Made by a program: the position numbers and the translations under genes | Shown here: in pieces, positions 21,901 through 34,978 of the stretch | How positions within the stretch are numbered: the stretch's first letter is position 1 | How the letters are laid out: every line of letters starts with the position of its first letter | Notes under the pieces: model-generated | Told to the model about the DNA's origin: nothing | Database searches by the model: none | Seen by the model: only the letters and a program-made list of their open reading frames with translations | Origin: Acanthosepion pharaonis | Lineage: Eukaryota > Mollusca > Cephalopoda > Sepiida > Sepiidae | Reading direction: 5' to 3' | Assembly: GCA_903632075.3 (NCBI GenBank) | Contig: CAHIKZ030000027.1 | Location: 1,876,501-1,940,500 of the forward strand | DNA: 64,000 bases

Positions 21901-22560
21901 TCATCCTTCGATTTCTCTTGTATATACATTTTCTTCCGGGTTCCAATCAGAGACCTAAGGTGAGAAATGGCTTTATGACATTTTCCACTGATCACTTTTA
22001 TAAAAAAACAAAACAAAACCAAAAGACCAAAAAAAACAAAAAAACAAAAAAAAAAAACAACAAAAAACCCCAAAATACAAAGATCACACGCATTTTACAT
22101 AGATAAAATTCTTCGTAATGTGTGGTCTGTAATTTTGAGCACAATTTCTTTGTATTTCTTTAAGACATGGTCTACCAGGAATCCTTTCAATAAGTCTATC
22201 GGAACCTTTTTTTTATTCAATCCGCGAACCACATCTACAACTAGCATTATTAATGTCCCATGTGTCACATCTTTGAGGTTTCCATTTCAAAATCCTTGTA
22301 TTTTGATAGTTTTTTAAGATTTTCAAAGATACATTAAAATCTGTTGTAACTTCCATTTCAATAAGAAATCACTTTCTATTTTTGTGGTCTTTGATCACAA
22401 TATCTGGGTGATTAGCTTTGATTAATATGTTTGTGTGTATTGTAAAATCCCATCAAATTGTTACAGGTCCTATCGCTGCAAGCGGTCCTGTGTGATTTTC
22501 ATATCAGTTTCTTGCAGTTGCCTTTTAATAAAAGTTGCAGATTTTCCAGTGCATGTATTA
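21840..22560 (-). mobile_element. AAT-tailed LINE, ORF2 C-terminal and 3' UTR fragment
   Basis: Minus-strand pieces read NHPDIVIKDHKNRK, FLIEMEVTTDFNVSLK, then after frameshifts a block corresponding to IGALGxxxKxxxRLIExIPGxPxLKEIQ and HTLRRILSM. This is the familiar C-terminal region of one class of metazoan non-LTR reverse transcriptase. It is followed by the CACTGATCAG / CTGATTGGAACCCGGAAG 3' UTR boxes and a (AAT)n tail of about 50 bp at 21849-21900. Defective. Confidence 0.75.
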
Positions 22561-24680
22561 GTCCAGTTTTATATTCAGTGGGTGCTATTATTATTATTAT
22601 TATTATTATTTCATGTATTACATGTTCATAACAGATACTTTGTGGTGATCACTGGAATTTGAGAGAAAAGTAATCTCTTAAAAACAGTTTTCAGTAGCCT
22701 CGCAATCCTTTCTCAATTTCTGCTTGAGATTTTAATACATTTAATGTTACATATTACGCAGTGTTTTTCAGCTCCCTATCAGGCTCCTGTTATTTTGCCC
22801 CTTTTTCCCATGCTGTAATCTGTTATCAAATGTTTTAAATATCACATCATTTGTATATTCAGTTAGAGATAAGAACAGGTAATATTTAAGGCACCAAATA
22901 TTTAGCGTTTAAACACATGGTCGAGTAGACAAAATCGCTGATTAATCGACTCGATTTATCCACTGGTCTTGCTTTTATTTCTTGACTTGATACGTGCGTA
23001 AATTTATATACTTTAATATTATTTAATGGATTTAACATAAATGTTCCCACCAGATCGTGATAACGTGACAATCTGCTATTAAAAACCACTTTTCCTCCGC
23101 TGTATAGTTTCACACCCGATGCTACATAAGATTATTATAAAGATTCACTAGTCATCCTGGGCACGCAATGAAATGGATATACATTCCAACAGTTATCGTC
23201 AGCTAATTATATCTCATATTTTTTTTTTTTTTAGAAAAACAGTAGAATTAAATATCTCAAATATTTATCTCTTATTTGCCAAAGTTCACCTCATTCAAAA
23301 CCCAGGAGACACTCGAGGTAGAGCTTCTACTGCAGGTGTTTCTTGTGTGAGCAGTAATATTAAGAGGTAAGAGATGCATTTTATGTGGATATATGATAAA
23401 CATAATGGTTAACCCTAGACTTGAACAGATTAAAATCGTAGTGGTCGGGAAAGTATCCTTTTGGGAGTCTGTTCCACAAAGTAGTAAGAAGATGTTATGT
23501 TTAACAAAGGAATGTTGTTCGTCTGGTGTTCATCACTCACAATGGCGTGTAGACTCTCTTAGACTCTATCAAGACACGAAAGTGAAGATTAGGCAACTTC
23601 AGCCCATTATAGTAGCAGCACTCCATTTTCGGTCTCATCTGGCTTTTGTAGAGATAGAGCATAGCAAAAGTCTGCTAGTTACATGAGCGGTACAGGAAAG
23701 CGACCATTTTCTTCAGCATCTTTAGCATGAGACCTCTTAGAGAGAACACGTGTGCATCGTGATAGACGAACATTCAGGGTTCTTAGCACTTAACTATAGA
23801 ACTCTTTCTTTTTGTTTTTGCTGTTGTTTTTCTTGCATCCTACAGCTTTACTGCTGTTACTTTGCAGCTTGTCCTGTAAATGATAGACTAGCCACAAGCT
23901 TTATAATTCAAATTAAATTTAAAGGACGAAGGAATAATATCAATCACATAACTATCACGAATTATATAGTTAGGCTAAACTCTAAATAGATTTTTAGACC
24001 TATCAGTCGCGTTGCCATCAGATTGTGATGGCATGTTCATAAATGGGTGATTTTTGATAAGAACCTCAGATTTCATTCGCTCGATGTCTTTCTGTTCTTA
24101 GAAAGTGGTTTTAAAAAGGTGACAGTTAAAAGTTTTCTGAACAGGTTTGGGGCCATGCATGACATCAATATAAAAGTCTTAATATAAGGAGGCTATTTAA
24201 GAACATAACTCGAGTTTTCAGGTTGATGTTTCAGTTTTGTAGCAATCTGCGGTGTTATGCAAAACTACTTCTGACGCAGACTAATATATGATCAGTTTTC
24301 TTTACTCCTATACTAAATTTGTCATAACTGATACATACGCCGAGATATTTAGAATTTTTAGTATTTACTAATTCCACATCCGGATTTTTATGATGGATTG
24401 AGGGTCGGTACAATCACTGTTTTTATTCCAATTCCGGATCCTAGTTTCTGTTTCGGAATGGTTTATTTTGAATCTTGGGACACTTACTAGAGGAGGTTTG
24501 ATTTTCTATTCAAGACAATTCGTTTCCTAGCTATTTTGAAAAGCTTTTTCAACTTTACCAACCTCGTCATCGCTCTTAACAATATAAAACAAGATAACAG
24601 GGTCATACCTTGCGAAATTAAGGAAATTAACGAAAAGGCTCACAAATATATCAAGTACAACTAATTTAACGCAATCTCTA
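22561..24680. other. No gene recognised; probable repeat at 23400-23770
   Basis: An (ATT)n run lies at 22587-22610. The part 23400-23770 is of higher complexity, and its minus strand has open stretches, but no domain was recognised. The rest is plain AT-rich DNA. Confidence 0.4.
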
Positions 24681-24681
24681 A

Positions 24682-24684
<3 letters not shown>

Positions 24685-24743
<59 letters not shown>
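24685..24743. repeat. (TA)n microsatellite
   Basis: About 58 bp of TA dinucleotides. Confidence 0.95.
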
Positions 24744-24746
<3 letters not shown>

Positions 24747-25169
24747 ACAATGAATAAAGTATTAAGTTAAGAAAGGCCACTACCACCAACATTGGAATTT
24801 AAATTCAGGATTTTAGTTAGAATCCGTCAACTAGTGAACAGATAACTGAGGTGAGTTAGCGTGCTTTGAAAAGACAGGGACACAGAGACAAATTACTGCC
24901 CTTGCCACATTTAGAGATTTTAGTCCGGTCGTGAGAAAAGGTTGGAGAAAGACGTGCTACAACCAACGTTCAGACTCACACCATTGGGGAATATAAATAT
25001 TCCTAGATCGTAGTTGGCAGCCTCCCTATAACTTAAATGCAGTAATCTTTTAGAGTGCAAACCTCACCTATTATCAGTACACTTTCTTTGCCATGTTATA
25101 TTGTTATTTTACATTGTTCCAATTAATAAATATATTTTGACACCTCGCTTTTTATTTCCGTTTAGTACC

Positions 25170-25250
25170 TCATATTTATATATTTATTTATATATTTATT
25201 TATATTTATTTATATATTTATTTATATTTATTTATATATTTATGTATATA
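25170..25250. repeat. TATTTATATATTTATT short tandem array
   Basis: Irregular repeats of TATTTATATATTTAT-type units over about 80 bp. Confidence 0.85.
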
Positions 25251-25679
25251 TTTTAAAGGTCATTGAGGTAGGAAGCCGTTACAGAATAGCAACCCAACAC
25301 ACAGAACCTCTAAAGATATCCACTGACTTTTCAAAGTCCAAAAGTATATTTTACAGTATAGAATGGTCAATACTACTATGACGTCATTCCTATTTTTATC
25401 TTTGCAGTATACTCAACTCCGATCACACAAAATAAAACCAGTTACATGCGTTTTCTGCATACACAGACACGTATAGTTTGAATTCTTTCGACCGACGCAG
25501 TCATTATCAAAACTAATTTTTTTCAATATTGTAAAAATGATTTTTGTTAGTTGCATTTTGATATTTTGTGGATCGCTATAATTCAAATTCAAATATACGT
25601 AACGTGTAAATGAGGTCATGTGGAAAACGGTTTCACTGAGTTTGGGTCGATTGGTAAAGAATGTATCGGATATTTTATA

Positions 25680-26255
25680 CGTAATATTCTTATGTGCCGT
25701 GTCCTCTCAGCATTTACGCGATCATGGCCCTCCACAACTACCTGTCTCTTCTAGCTCTTAACATTTTTTTCTATTTCCACTAAATCCTTTTCAGCCATAC
25801 ATTTATTGAAATCCATCAAATATTTTATGCGCTTTTTTACCCCTTCTATCTTTCCCTCAATATATCTTGTGATTATCAAATTTTCCAAGCCCCCGTTACG
25901 TGCCTCGGAAATTTAAACTGTCTCTTCCTGATGTTAAGTATGAGTTTTTTAAATTTCCATTTTCTCTAAAACCTCGACGTTGCTCACATGTTCGGTCTAT
26001 GGTATCCTCAGCATCTTTTTGTAGAAGCACATTTCTGTCATTTCAAGTTTGTTTTTCACCTTTGAGGAGATTGTTTAGCATTCACTGCCATATAAAAGGG
26101 AAGATATTGCACAACAGTACAGTACTCTTTTCTTTGTTTTCTAATGGAATCTTTCTGTTTCTTAATATTCTCTCGTCTTCTCTGGTGAAGGATATTTTAT
26201 ATATTTCGGGTTGTTTCTTTTATATCACATTAGCTTCGGATATTTCAAGTCCTTT
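25680..26255 (-). mobile_element. LINE reverse-transcriptase C-terminal fragment
   Basis: Minus-strand translation in several frames recovers KSTVLLCNI, GEKQTxNDRNVLLQKDAEDTIDRT, ENGNLKNSYL and a tail with FDGFQ and NRKKCxELEETGSCGGP. This follows the C-terminal order of one LINE class (tRLxAxEMWFxRRMLRIPWT ... LDGLxxW ... ATRNRxxWRxM). Stops are frequent. The same class is at 28790-29110 and 37190-38235. Confidence 0.6.
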
Positions 26256-26747
26256 TTTGCAGTGAGTAATATATGATATTTTAGAAGTATCTGCTGAAGT
26301 TTGTCTCATATTAAGAGTTGAATTTTAGCTTAGGAAAAACTGTACTCGAGCACAAGTGTACTCTAGTGTCGCAATTACATGTATGATAATAATGAATACA
26401 TGCATAAATAACCTTACAAAAGGTATATATGTATAGAGATTCATATTATAGAGATTCATATACTGGGTGTAAGAGCAGAATTTTCCAAATCGTGTAACGT
26501 CAAAATTGCCCAATTGTTAGATTAAGCTCTGAGGCGTTGTAACTTAGAAGTGATTAAACATATCTTACTGAAATTCTCCGAAGTTTTTATGATATTATTG
26601 GACTCTAATTTGAGCAATATGGATGTATAATTATTTTCAAAGCTTAACAGAAAAATCGTGATGAAATCGATCGTAAAAGAAAATGACATATTCATCATTT
26701 ATTAATCATAGCCAAGAATCGCAAGTTCATGAAGGATTGAAGTTAAA

Positions 26748-26770
26748 ATATATATATATATATATATATA
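26748..26770. repeat. Short (TA)n tract
   Basis: About 23 bp of TA dinucleotides. Confidence 0.9.
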
Positions 26771-27475
26771 CTATTCTAGGATCGTTATCCAACTTACTCA
26801 AGTTGATCTTCGCCCTCTCTAACCTTCTAACTTTCTGTCCTGAAGTACAAGGTGCCTCACAGGTTTCACGTACGATTTCATTTTCAAGTCTTTTCCCACT
26901 GATCTTTGGACTGTTATATCAGAAACTCCTCTCTCACGTGCCAAACGTCTTATGGAATTGAATATTTTCTAATTGATCTATTTAGCTGAAATAGTTGAAA
27001 TGATGATCCCTCTTGCTATTATGACCTCCTGATCCAGTATTCTTCTCTGCGATTCCCTTTTTAACTAAATTCACCGTTCTCTTGATCGTTCTTGAGTGGA
27101 CTGAAGCCAGAGTATGAATGTTGGTATAAATGTTGAGAAAACAGTGGATCTAACACAAAATGATTTAACCTGTTTTCTTTATAGCTGAATAACTCAAGGG
27201 CTTTTCTTACGAAAAAAATTGTATCAAAATGTCTAAACGTCTCATCTTAAAAGCTGGAAAAAACTTAATTTGTTTAGTTTTTTTTTTTTAGATATTAAAC
27301 ATTTTGTGAGATGGATAATTATGCTGTAACACTATTTGGACAATTTTGCTGTTACAAGTATGTGTATATATAAATGTTTCGTAATCTTTTTTTTACTTCT
27401 GGACGCACTTGTAAAATAACTAAAACTCTGTGGCGAACTTGAAAAACTAAAGAAAAATTAGTCTTTAAATTTGAA

Positions 27476-27510
<35 letters not shown>

Positions 27511-28540
27511 ATAATAATAATAATAATAATTTAAAATAATAAAGGCGTCTCCTGAAATAAGCGTTTATTTTTAAAACATTATATTATACATTCAAGTATG
27601 CTTGTGTGAAACCTGTGCTTGATGTGTTTTGTCAAAAAGAAATTAAATTTAATTGTCATTTTTGGTTTAGCATTCTCAAAGATTAACGATACAGTTTTCC
27701 TTTAAAAGGATTAAAAACTCTTATATGTTAGACCGATTATGACTGATTTAAATCAATTTATGAAGGAAAGGGGAAAGGATTATTCATTCTCTCTTAAAGA
27801 TTAAGGTTTTTAGCATCCAGTTTAAAATATCAAATGACATGCAAGGCATGGGTTTAGTGTCTCTAGGTTTTTAAAAATAAATATATTTTAAACAAAAAAG
27901 TAATTCGTAAATTATTCTTCTGTTAACTTGATAACCTTCAAGAGCGTACAAGTGTACCCGGGCGTACCGTTTGAGAAATGCTAGTATAGAGAGAAGAAAG
28001 AGAGATGTAGTTAGTAAACTTATCTTGTGTGCTTATACTATATACTAGTTATTTCCATATTCCCTATTTTGCTTAAATGCTGTAGACTTATACCATACTA
28101 TAATTAGAGCTTAGAAAATACTATATTTAAAAGAGACTTTCCGTAAAATTAAAAAAAATCAAGAGCAGTTCTACTCAACTACTCGGACCTTATATTAAAC
28201 AACGCTTAGAAAATATCTATATGCGTGCCTTCAAGCATATATCATATAGATATAGAGATCATGTTTTGTGCTTATTCAGCAAATATATGCTTTCTGCTGG
28301 GAAAACTGTGGACCAATTATATAAAAAACAGACCACAGAAATAAAGCTGGCTGTGTCATGTATCATTCAGAACTTTAAAATAGTTTATTACTATAAACGT
28401 TATATTTATTGCTTCCAATTGATTTGATACTCTTTTTTTCAACAGTGAAATTAATGTGAGCCAGTATAAAAAGTAAGACATATTTACTCACCCACAAAAT
28501 AACATTCATAAGAATAGAAAATGATGTAGGGGTGAAACAA
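26771..28540. other. No gene recognised
   Basis: Contains an (ACT)n-(AAT)n microsatellite at 27477-27531. The segment ACCGTTTGAGAAATGC near 27975 resembles a hAT-type terminus, but no partner end was found. No exon or RNA gene is supported. Confidence 0.5.
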
Positions 28541-28545
28541 TACTA

Positions 28546-28668
28546 CAGGGCGATTGGAATGTAACTCCATATTTTATGTATGATAGACTATCCCGTCTAG
28601 CTATAATTTTTATAAGACGGAAGAGTCCAACATACATGAAATAAGGAGTTACTATTCAATCATCCTGT
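28546..28668. mobile_element. 123-bp MITE with long terminal inverted repeats
   Basis: Ends read CAGGGCGATTGGAATGTAAC and, from the other side, CAGGATGATTGAATAGTAAC, continuing into CTCCATATTT/CTCCTTATTT, so arms of about 35 bp. A TA sits directly outside each end (28544-28545 and 28669-28670), as for Tc1/mariner-mobilised MITEs. No coding capacity. Confidence 0.85.
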
Positions 28669-28789
28669 ATTTCGAATATTATTGCACACACACGGGCTGG
28701 CGCTTAGTATATAATTAAGAACATATGATGTGTATTTCTTAGTTATTTTCACGAGCCGTTTCTAATATAGGAAAGGATGAGCGCTAATT

Positions 28790-29110
28790 GCGAATCGGAG
28801 ATACCAAAATTAAACAAGTGCGGCGATTTAAATATCTGGGAAGTGTTTTAACAGAAAACGGTAAGTGTGACACTGACATCCGAAGGTTTTATTGGGATAG
28901 CTAAAGACGCATTCCAAAAGCTAAAAATACTAAGAAATAGAAAAACCTCCCTAGAACCAAGGAAAAGTGTACTAAACTGTTACGTCTGTCTTCTTGAATG
29001 GCAGTAAGTGATGGACAATCTCTTCAAAGATGAAAAACAGACTTGAAGCAACAGAAAGGTTTAGGATACCATGGACCGAATGATGAAGTTTTAGAGAAAA
29101 TGGGAACAAA
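28790..29110 (+). mobile_element. LINE reverse-transcriptase C-terminal fragment
   Basis: Plus-strand reading gives IGDTKIKQVRRFKYLGSVLT, ENGKCDTDIRR, then IAKDAFQKLKILRNRKTSLE and RKSVLNCYVCLL, followed by RKV and TMDRMMKF. This is the well-known post-catalytic region of a LINE class common in invertebrates (LGSVLTEDGKCDTEIxxRIxxAKxAFxKL). Frameshifts break it and the catalytic domain is absent. Confidence 0.85.
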
Positions 29111-29609
29111 AAGGAAACTTATACTTAATATCAAGAATGGTTATGGTTGATTCTAACCTCCAGGAGAGTGATTCATTGCTCCTTCTCGGATGAACGTTTT
29201 ATACTGACAGAAAGTTTCTAGATCTACTGCTAGGAAAGTCGGTTCATTGTGTTAGGCATGACAATCTTTCTCTTCAGAATGTATATTACATATTAATAAG
29301 TCTGCTAATCGTCTATACTTTGAATATTGCTGCCAAATATATATTTAGAGATTCTTGATAAACGTTGTCATTGGTCCTCACATGTCATCTCGGATTCAGT
29401 CACTTTCCCACTAGTTTAATGTGGCTTCCCTGTAACTTTTCTATATATAATTCATGAGAATTGTACTGATGAACTCTCCTCTGTAACCATTGTAAATATT
29501 CTTTGGGGTTTAATTTTTACAAGTTGTTTTTAATTCCCTATCCACTACAGACAAATTATATACATGGAGTCAAGTTAGGAGTTCATAGAGACTCTGAAGT
29601 ATTGCGGTG

Positions 29610-29930
29610 GCTGTAGTAAGAATCGTAAGCTTAAACACAGTACTAGATTGGCAACGAGGTCTCATCATTTTACAGTTGAAATGGCTAGCCGTAGGTTCTA
29701 TGCTAACAGTTTCTTCTTTCGCACTTCTCGTTTGTAAAAATATTTTCATGATTCTAGCTTTCCAATCAACTTTGATTTTTAAAAACATTAAATGCAATGT
29801 TAAATGTTATCAACCCTCTTCATAATTGCTCTTCTTTTCTCTCTCCATAATAATGTCTTTCTTATGCTCTTATTCTTTAACACCTTGTAACTCCTTGTGT
29901 CTTAGTGAATTTATTGCCTTGCTAAGGGTC
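29610..29930 (+). mobile_element. LINE 3'-end fragment
   Basis: Reads TRLATRSHHFTVEMASRRFY then ANSFFFRTSRL, an ORF2 C-terminus of CR1/Jockey type, with the 3' UTR boxes CTTGTGTCTTAGTGA and GCCTTGCTAAGGGTC. Same family as 18830-19110 and 31590-31890. Confidence 0.75.
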
Positions 29931-30059
29931 AAATGATAAAAGTCAAACGCTATAAAAGTCTTAATTATTACGTTCGGTTTTCAGTCGTTTATTTCGATGA
30001 AACTAATCTTAATTATTCAGTCTTCGGTAAAGTTTTTCCATGGTTCGCTACTGTCGATT

Positions 30060-30450
30060 ACTCATTTTCGACTTGTTTAACTCTGGGGAAGATCTCTAGG
30101 CAGTATACGTGATGCCCTGTTGGCTTGCAGAATACAATACTTATCGACAATCTGTGTCAGTTCGTAAGCAAGGGAGAAGTCTCGTCCGTATCTGCCTCCT
30201 TCGTTCACTTTTGTGTTGAGTATTAAAGTAACCACAGATATGAATGCTAGCTGAGGGATGAACAGATAGGATATCATCACTTTTCTCAGCTATTTTGTCG
30301 AACATTATAGTGGATGATGGTGAGGGAAAATGAAGAGAGGTACTGTGAACCAGTGCTACATGAAGGAGCATATTCGAGAAATCAGGGTCTCCACGTTTGT
30401 GGCGTTCATGGTAATGTTACACTATTACTGTCGAGTAGCCCAGGATTGCG
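30060..30450 (-). mobile_element. LINE AP-endonuclease domain fragment
   Basis: Minus-strand frames give STIMFDKIAEKSDDILSVHP, SASIHICGYFNTQHKS (the endonuclease GDFNxHHxxW box with Gly-Asp changed to Gly-Tyr) and RDFSLAYELTQIVDK. These are successive parts of the AP-like endonuclease of CR1/Jockey LINEs. Similarity may extend upstream to about 31000, but only weakly. Confidence 0.75.
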
Positions 30451-31589
30451 AGTTACTGCACTTCGATAGAAAGATCAATACCAGTTTGAAGAAAGGAAAA
30501 ACAGATCATATTTCACCTCATGATGATGGGGTTACACTTCTGGAATGTTGGAATGTAGATCCTCACATCAGTGTAGGTCATAGTAAATCTGGATTCTACT
30601 TTTGTTTTTGGGGGGTCGGGTAGCATGTACAAGGTAGTGAAACAATCACATCCACAGGTAGTGCATGCATCTACGACCTGGATTGATTTGTCCGTAAGCA
30701 CAGCCGTAACTGTAGTCTTCATCAGGGCATCGAGAGGCCCTCCACCAAAGACCGGTCTATAACCTATCCACAGAATGGGAGTATAATAGTTCAGATACTA
30801 TACACGCATAAAATGTTTACCTCCAGCAGCCTTAAGAAGGAATAAATAATCCAAGAAAGAATATACAATCGTGACACCCTGACTGAACACGTTTTGTATA
30901 CCCAGAAATGCAGAGGTCTGAGATGTTAGTACTAAAGAAGGGAACCCATTAGCTATGGAAATAGTGATAGTAGCGATAGAATAGTGACGTTGCATTCGTG
31001 GAAAAAATGTTGTAGGGTGGAAAATAAACAATCCCCTAAAAAGTGGCGTAAACTATACTGACTTCTTTCAAGGCTAGGAAGTGATGTTTGGACAGCTGTA
31101 GCACATATATGGCAGTAATGCTCCTTTGTTTTTAAGGTCTGATGTGACTCTTTTAAAGATCAAGAAGTGTTAGGTACTTTTTCGACCAATAACAGGGGCC
31201 AACTATTTTCCAGAATTTTTAGTGAAGGATCATTTATGTGCTGTCCTTGAGGTCTGCGGTGAACCTCAGTCCCAATAGACATTCAAAGCAAGGTCTTTAC
31301 CTGAGAGATTAACCATTCACCAAGACTTAAGGTATTGGAAATTTCCATTCACTCTTTATCCCATTGAGCTGATAGAGTTAGTTCGGAAGAGAGATCAACT
31401 GCAAGCTTACAGATTTCCATTCATGTGGTATCATCCTGTGGTATCATCTGCATAGAAATTTACTTAGGATCTGAGAATGTTCATAAATTTAACTTATATT
31501 TAAATGGTCTGATGGAAAAACAACTTCAATTTTAAGTGAAGGAAAAATCTCGCTGGTTACATATAAGCCCAACAGTCTGCATCACGAAC

Positions 31590-31890
31590 ATCTATAATAT
31601 CACAAGTGTAAATTATCTAGATTTAACCGTAAATTCTAGGTTAACAGTTTCTTTTCTCGCACTTCACGCTAGTGGAACTCTTTTCTCAGCTCCATGTTTT
31701 CCGGCCAATTTTGATTTTCAAAAATTTAAATGCATCCTTAATTTTTTATCCGCTGTCTTTCTGATTATTCTTCCATTGTTCTCACTCATTCATAATTTTC
31801 TGTTGAATAATTTTTTCATGCCCTATAACCTTTTGTGTCTTAGTGGCTTTACTGCCTTACTTGAGGTAAATTCGATAAAAATATAATAGT
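31590..31890 (+). mobile_element. LINE 3'-end fragment
   Basis: Contains LDLTVNSRLTVSFLALHASG and FPANFDFQKFKCILNFLS, a decayed ORF2 C-terminus, then CTTTTGTGTCTTAGTGGCTT. Third copy of the family at 18.8 and 29.6 kb. Confidence 0.65.
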
Positions 31891-33925
31891 ATCATCAGTT
31901 ATACAAATGTTTTAACCGTGGACGCATACAAGATGAAAACAGCTTATTTTTAAATGAGCGGATGCCTGGTAGAAGTCTAATTCTGTACATATCTGAAATA
32001 ACCTGTGTTCATTGTTCAGTTACTGATCATATTCCATCTTTACCCAGGCAACTCAATGACGTTCAGTCAGCATCAACAGAGCATTAAAATCAACTATAAG
32101 AATTATTTTCTTTTCCTTAGACATACGTATTAAACAGTCTCCAAATCATATATAGAAATAAGTTTTCTATGCCTCTGTAGAGAATTCATAGCATATTAGT
32201 AAACTCTGTACATTTTAGGAAAACACGTACACTAAAGCATAAGCGTAACTCATACTTCTTTCATCTCTTCCCAGATGTTACCTCACCAGGAAAGCAGCTT
32301 CAACTTCCCTTCGTGTTTCTCCAAAGAGAAGGTTTATTTGCATCTGATTTTCTCACTCTGCCTCGCTTCTACCAAACGCGTCTCAGACATTCCTGCAATG
32401 TCTATACGATATACATTTAATTTTATGACAAAGATTGTCGACTTTTCTCTAGTCACACTTTATTGATTCCCTCATTCGGAGTGCTTGCATTCCAGAACAT
32501 TAATTTAATTTTCAGCCTATCAATTCTATTCAGGTTTCTCTCTGTTTTTGCGTCCACAAGCTGCGCCAAAGCGGCTACACAGATAAAGTGTGCATCTATT
32601 TTCTAGTATCTCCCTAAATACTATCGTGTAAATAGGGATCTTCGGACACTTGTGAATTAAACGAAGCCTTCATATTCCCCAATGATCGGAAAAAGAAAGT
32701 ATATTTACACACAAACTGCCAATGTGGAAGTCAACGATTACGTATGTCTAAACGTAGTTTGAAATGTTACACAATTGGATTTCAAAATCAAATAATGATG
32801 TCAAAACAGTGATAGTAAACAAAAACGATGTCAGATTACTGACGTGTGTGAAATTTTTCAAGTCAGAAAAATGTACACACTTCATTTCAGTCATACAATA
32901 CAGCGACAGGCCAAAGTAAGATATCTAATGTAGCTATTATGGCTAATGTTAGATTAGAGTGTCATTCTCCTGGAGATATAGCTCATAAGAAAACAAGGGG
33001 CGTTTCATTCTCAGTTTTTTACAGATCTAATCTTTCATCATACGTGATATCAAATTATGATCCTTATTAGGTTAGCTTGGAGCCGGCTTAGTCGCCAACC
33101 ACTCAACCATGCAGAAGGTCGAATGTTTAGATTTTTATGGTGAGTTTCCTAATAGTTTTTTCATCTTTTTATGAAATAATATATGTTGATCATATTTATA
33201 GAAATGGGTTCTAAATTTTTTCACCACTTCTTGTAATAGCTGTAAACTAAATAATAGATGTTCTTTTATTCAAAATGTCACCTACTTTTAGCAAATGTTT
33301 CTTGTTCTTTATTTATTCGTACGCTTTGAGATGACTATTTTAATTTCCTCACTCATGAAATGATATTTCTGATTGATATATAACATTCATATTATTAATT
33401 TTTTTATTTTTTCTGTATAGCAGGATCAACTTAGACTGCCAGAAGATCCTGGAATATATGATTAGAAAGGTTTTGGATGCATTTGTCAAGTACAAATATA
33501 CTGTGAAGTGAACATTTATCATGTGTAGGTCTTTCTACAAAAATATACGTAATTTTAAAGTGCGGAATTCTGAAAATAAAAAAATATTTGCTCAGGCGTT
33601 GGTGATTAAAACGCCTACACCCCCTTCATAAAACCCCATTTGGGGTCATAAAGTTAATATCAGGGTTGATTTTTTGGAGCCACTTCTCTTTAAGACTGAT
33701 ATTTTGCACTGTCCTCTTACCACCAACTTAGGAATTTCATCTGGCTGAGACATCCAAAGGAAATGGGTAGCTTCCGTAGCAAATTTTCGACTGCTGTCAA
33801 AGTTAAGTTTTAATCCTCTAATTCCGAGGCAAATATCGTCCATTCATTTGGGTTGAATAAGACCAAACGTAGTTAACGTTGGGTGAAATAGATCCAATAA
33901 TGAGGTAATTTTGGATTTTGTTGTG
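31891..33925. other. No gene recognised
   Basis: Mixed-complexity intergenic DNA. On the minus strand near 33100 TGGTTGAGTGGTTGGCGAC resembles a tRNA A box, but no B box follows, so it is not called a tRNA or SINE. Confidence 0.5.

Positions 33926-33927
<2 letters not shown>

Positions 33928-33971
<44 letters not shown>
33928..33971. repeat. (TA)n microsatellite
   Basis: About 44 bp of TA dinucleotides. Confidence 0.95.
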
Positions 33972-33973
<2 letters not shown>

Positions 33974-34692
33974 TTGTGTATGTAATGTAACATTCTGTCG
34001 TTAGAGACTAACGAAATACAAGCTACTTGCAACAAAATAGAGATTAACGAAAAACCTTATTGCAGTAAGGGTCACCTTCACTTTTACAATGTAAAGAAGC
34101 TCATATGTAACGACTGCAAGAAATTAAGTTTATATTTATTAAACACAAATAAACATACATCAAAAACAATATTTCTGAAAAACATACACAGTTTAGGGGA
34201 ATCTTTATCGTTTTTTGCTACAATCCCGGATAGAGATGTAGACACAGAAACAGACACAGACAGACAAATCATATTTATATTTCTTTATTACACGAGGAAA
34301 CAGCTTCCAGATATGGACATTTTAAAAGGTCAAAGTCCTCAAAGTGTTCCATGTTTCTTTTTAAATAACCAAGTTTTCATAGGAAATACATTTTGGAAAA
34401 CATTTAGTTCGATTTCTAGTTGAATTGTAATTTTCATACATTAGCTTGGACATTATTGACAACGATTATTTATTCCATAAAAAGTACAACGTTTCGAGTA
34501 GAAACGGTTAAATTGTCATTTGCCGCGTTTAAATCGTTTATTACTAATTATTCACTATCGTATTAGGCTAGATATTGATCACTTATCCCTGAATAATATG
34601 ATTTCAGTTTAAATTTTACATTGAACATAAACAATGATCCGAGGCATTTCAAATAAAACCCAAAAGAGCTGGTGCTTAGTTTTAATAAGCAT

Positions 34693-34822
<130 letters not shown>

Positions 34823-34923
34823 GAAATATAGTCTTAAGATGTGCTATATTTATGGGATAAAGTACTCAATATCAGAGATAGAGCGTGTGTAAATATAAAA
34901 GTGAACATAGAAGTCAACACTTA

Positions 34924-34966
34924 GAGGCGACAGTCTGTTTCATGCCAGATGCAATCCTCAGGCCAC
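34924..34966 (-). ncRNA. Hammerhead-ribozyme-like motif (site B)
   Basis: On the minus strand: stem I strand GUGGC, core CUGAGGA (fits CUGANGA), stem II UGC/GCA with loop AUCUG, GAAA, stem III ACA/UGU with loop GAC, C at position 17, then stem I strand GCCUC. Stem I has only three to four good pairs (one U-U mismatch) and stem II begins with a U-U mismatch, so activity is uncertain. Positions fit a type I hammerhead with cleavage after the C at 34929. The unit is enclosed by two (TA)n tracts. Confidence 0.5.
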
Positions 34967-34978
34967 GAGCATCAGGCG

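Noticed and set aside
27960..27995. hAT terminus near ACCGTTTGAGAAATGC
   Set aside because: No matching second end or 8-bp duplication found.
30798..31031. 77-codon minus-strand ORF with hydrophobic stretches
   Set aside because: No domain, no exon borders, and it is next to a decayed LINE endonuclease; likely chance or LINE debris.
33095..33125. tRNA A-box-like sequence on the minus strand
   Set aside because: No B box or cloverleaf follows.
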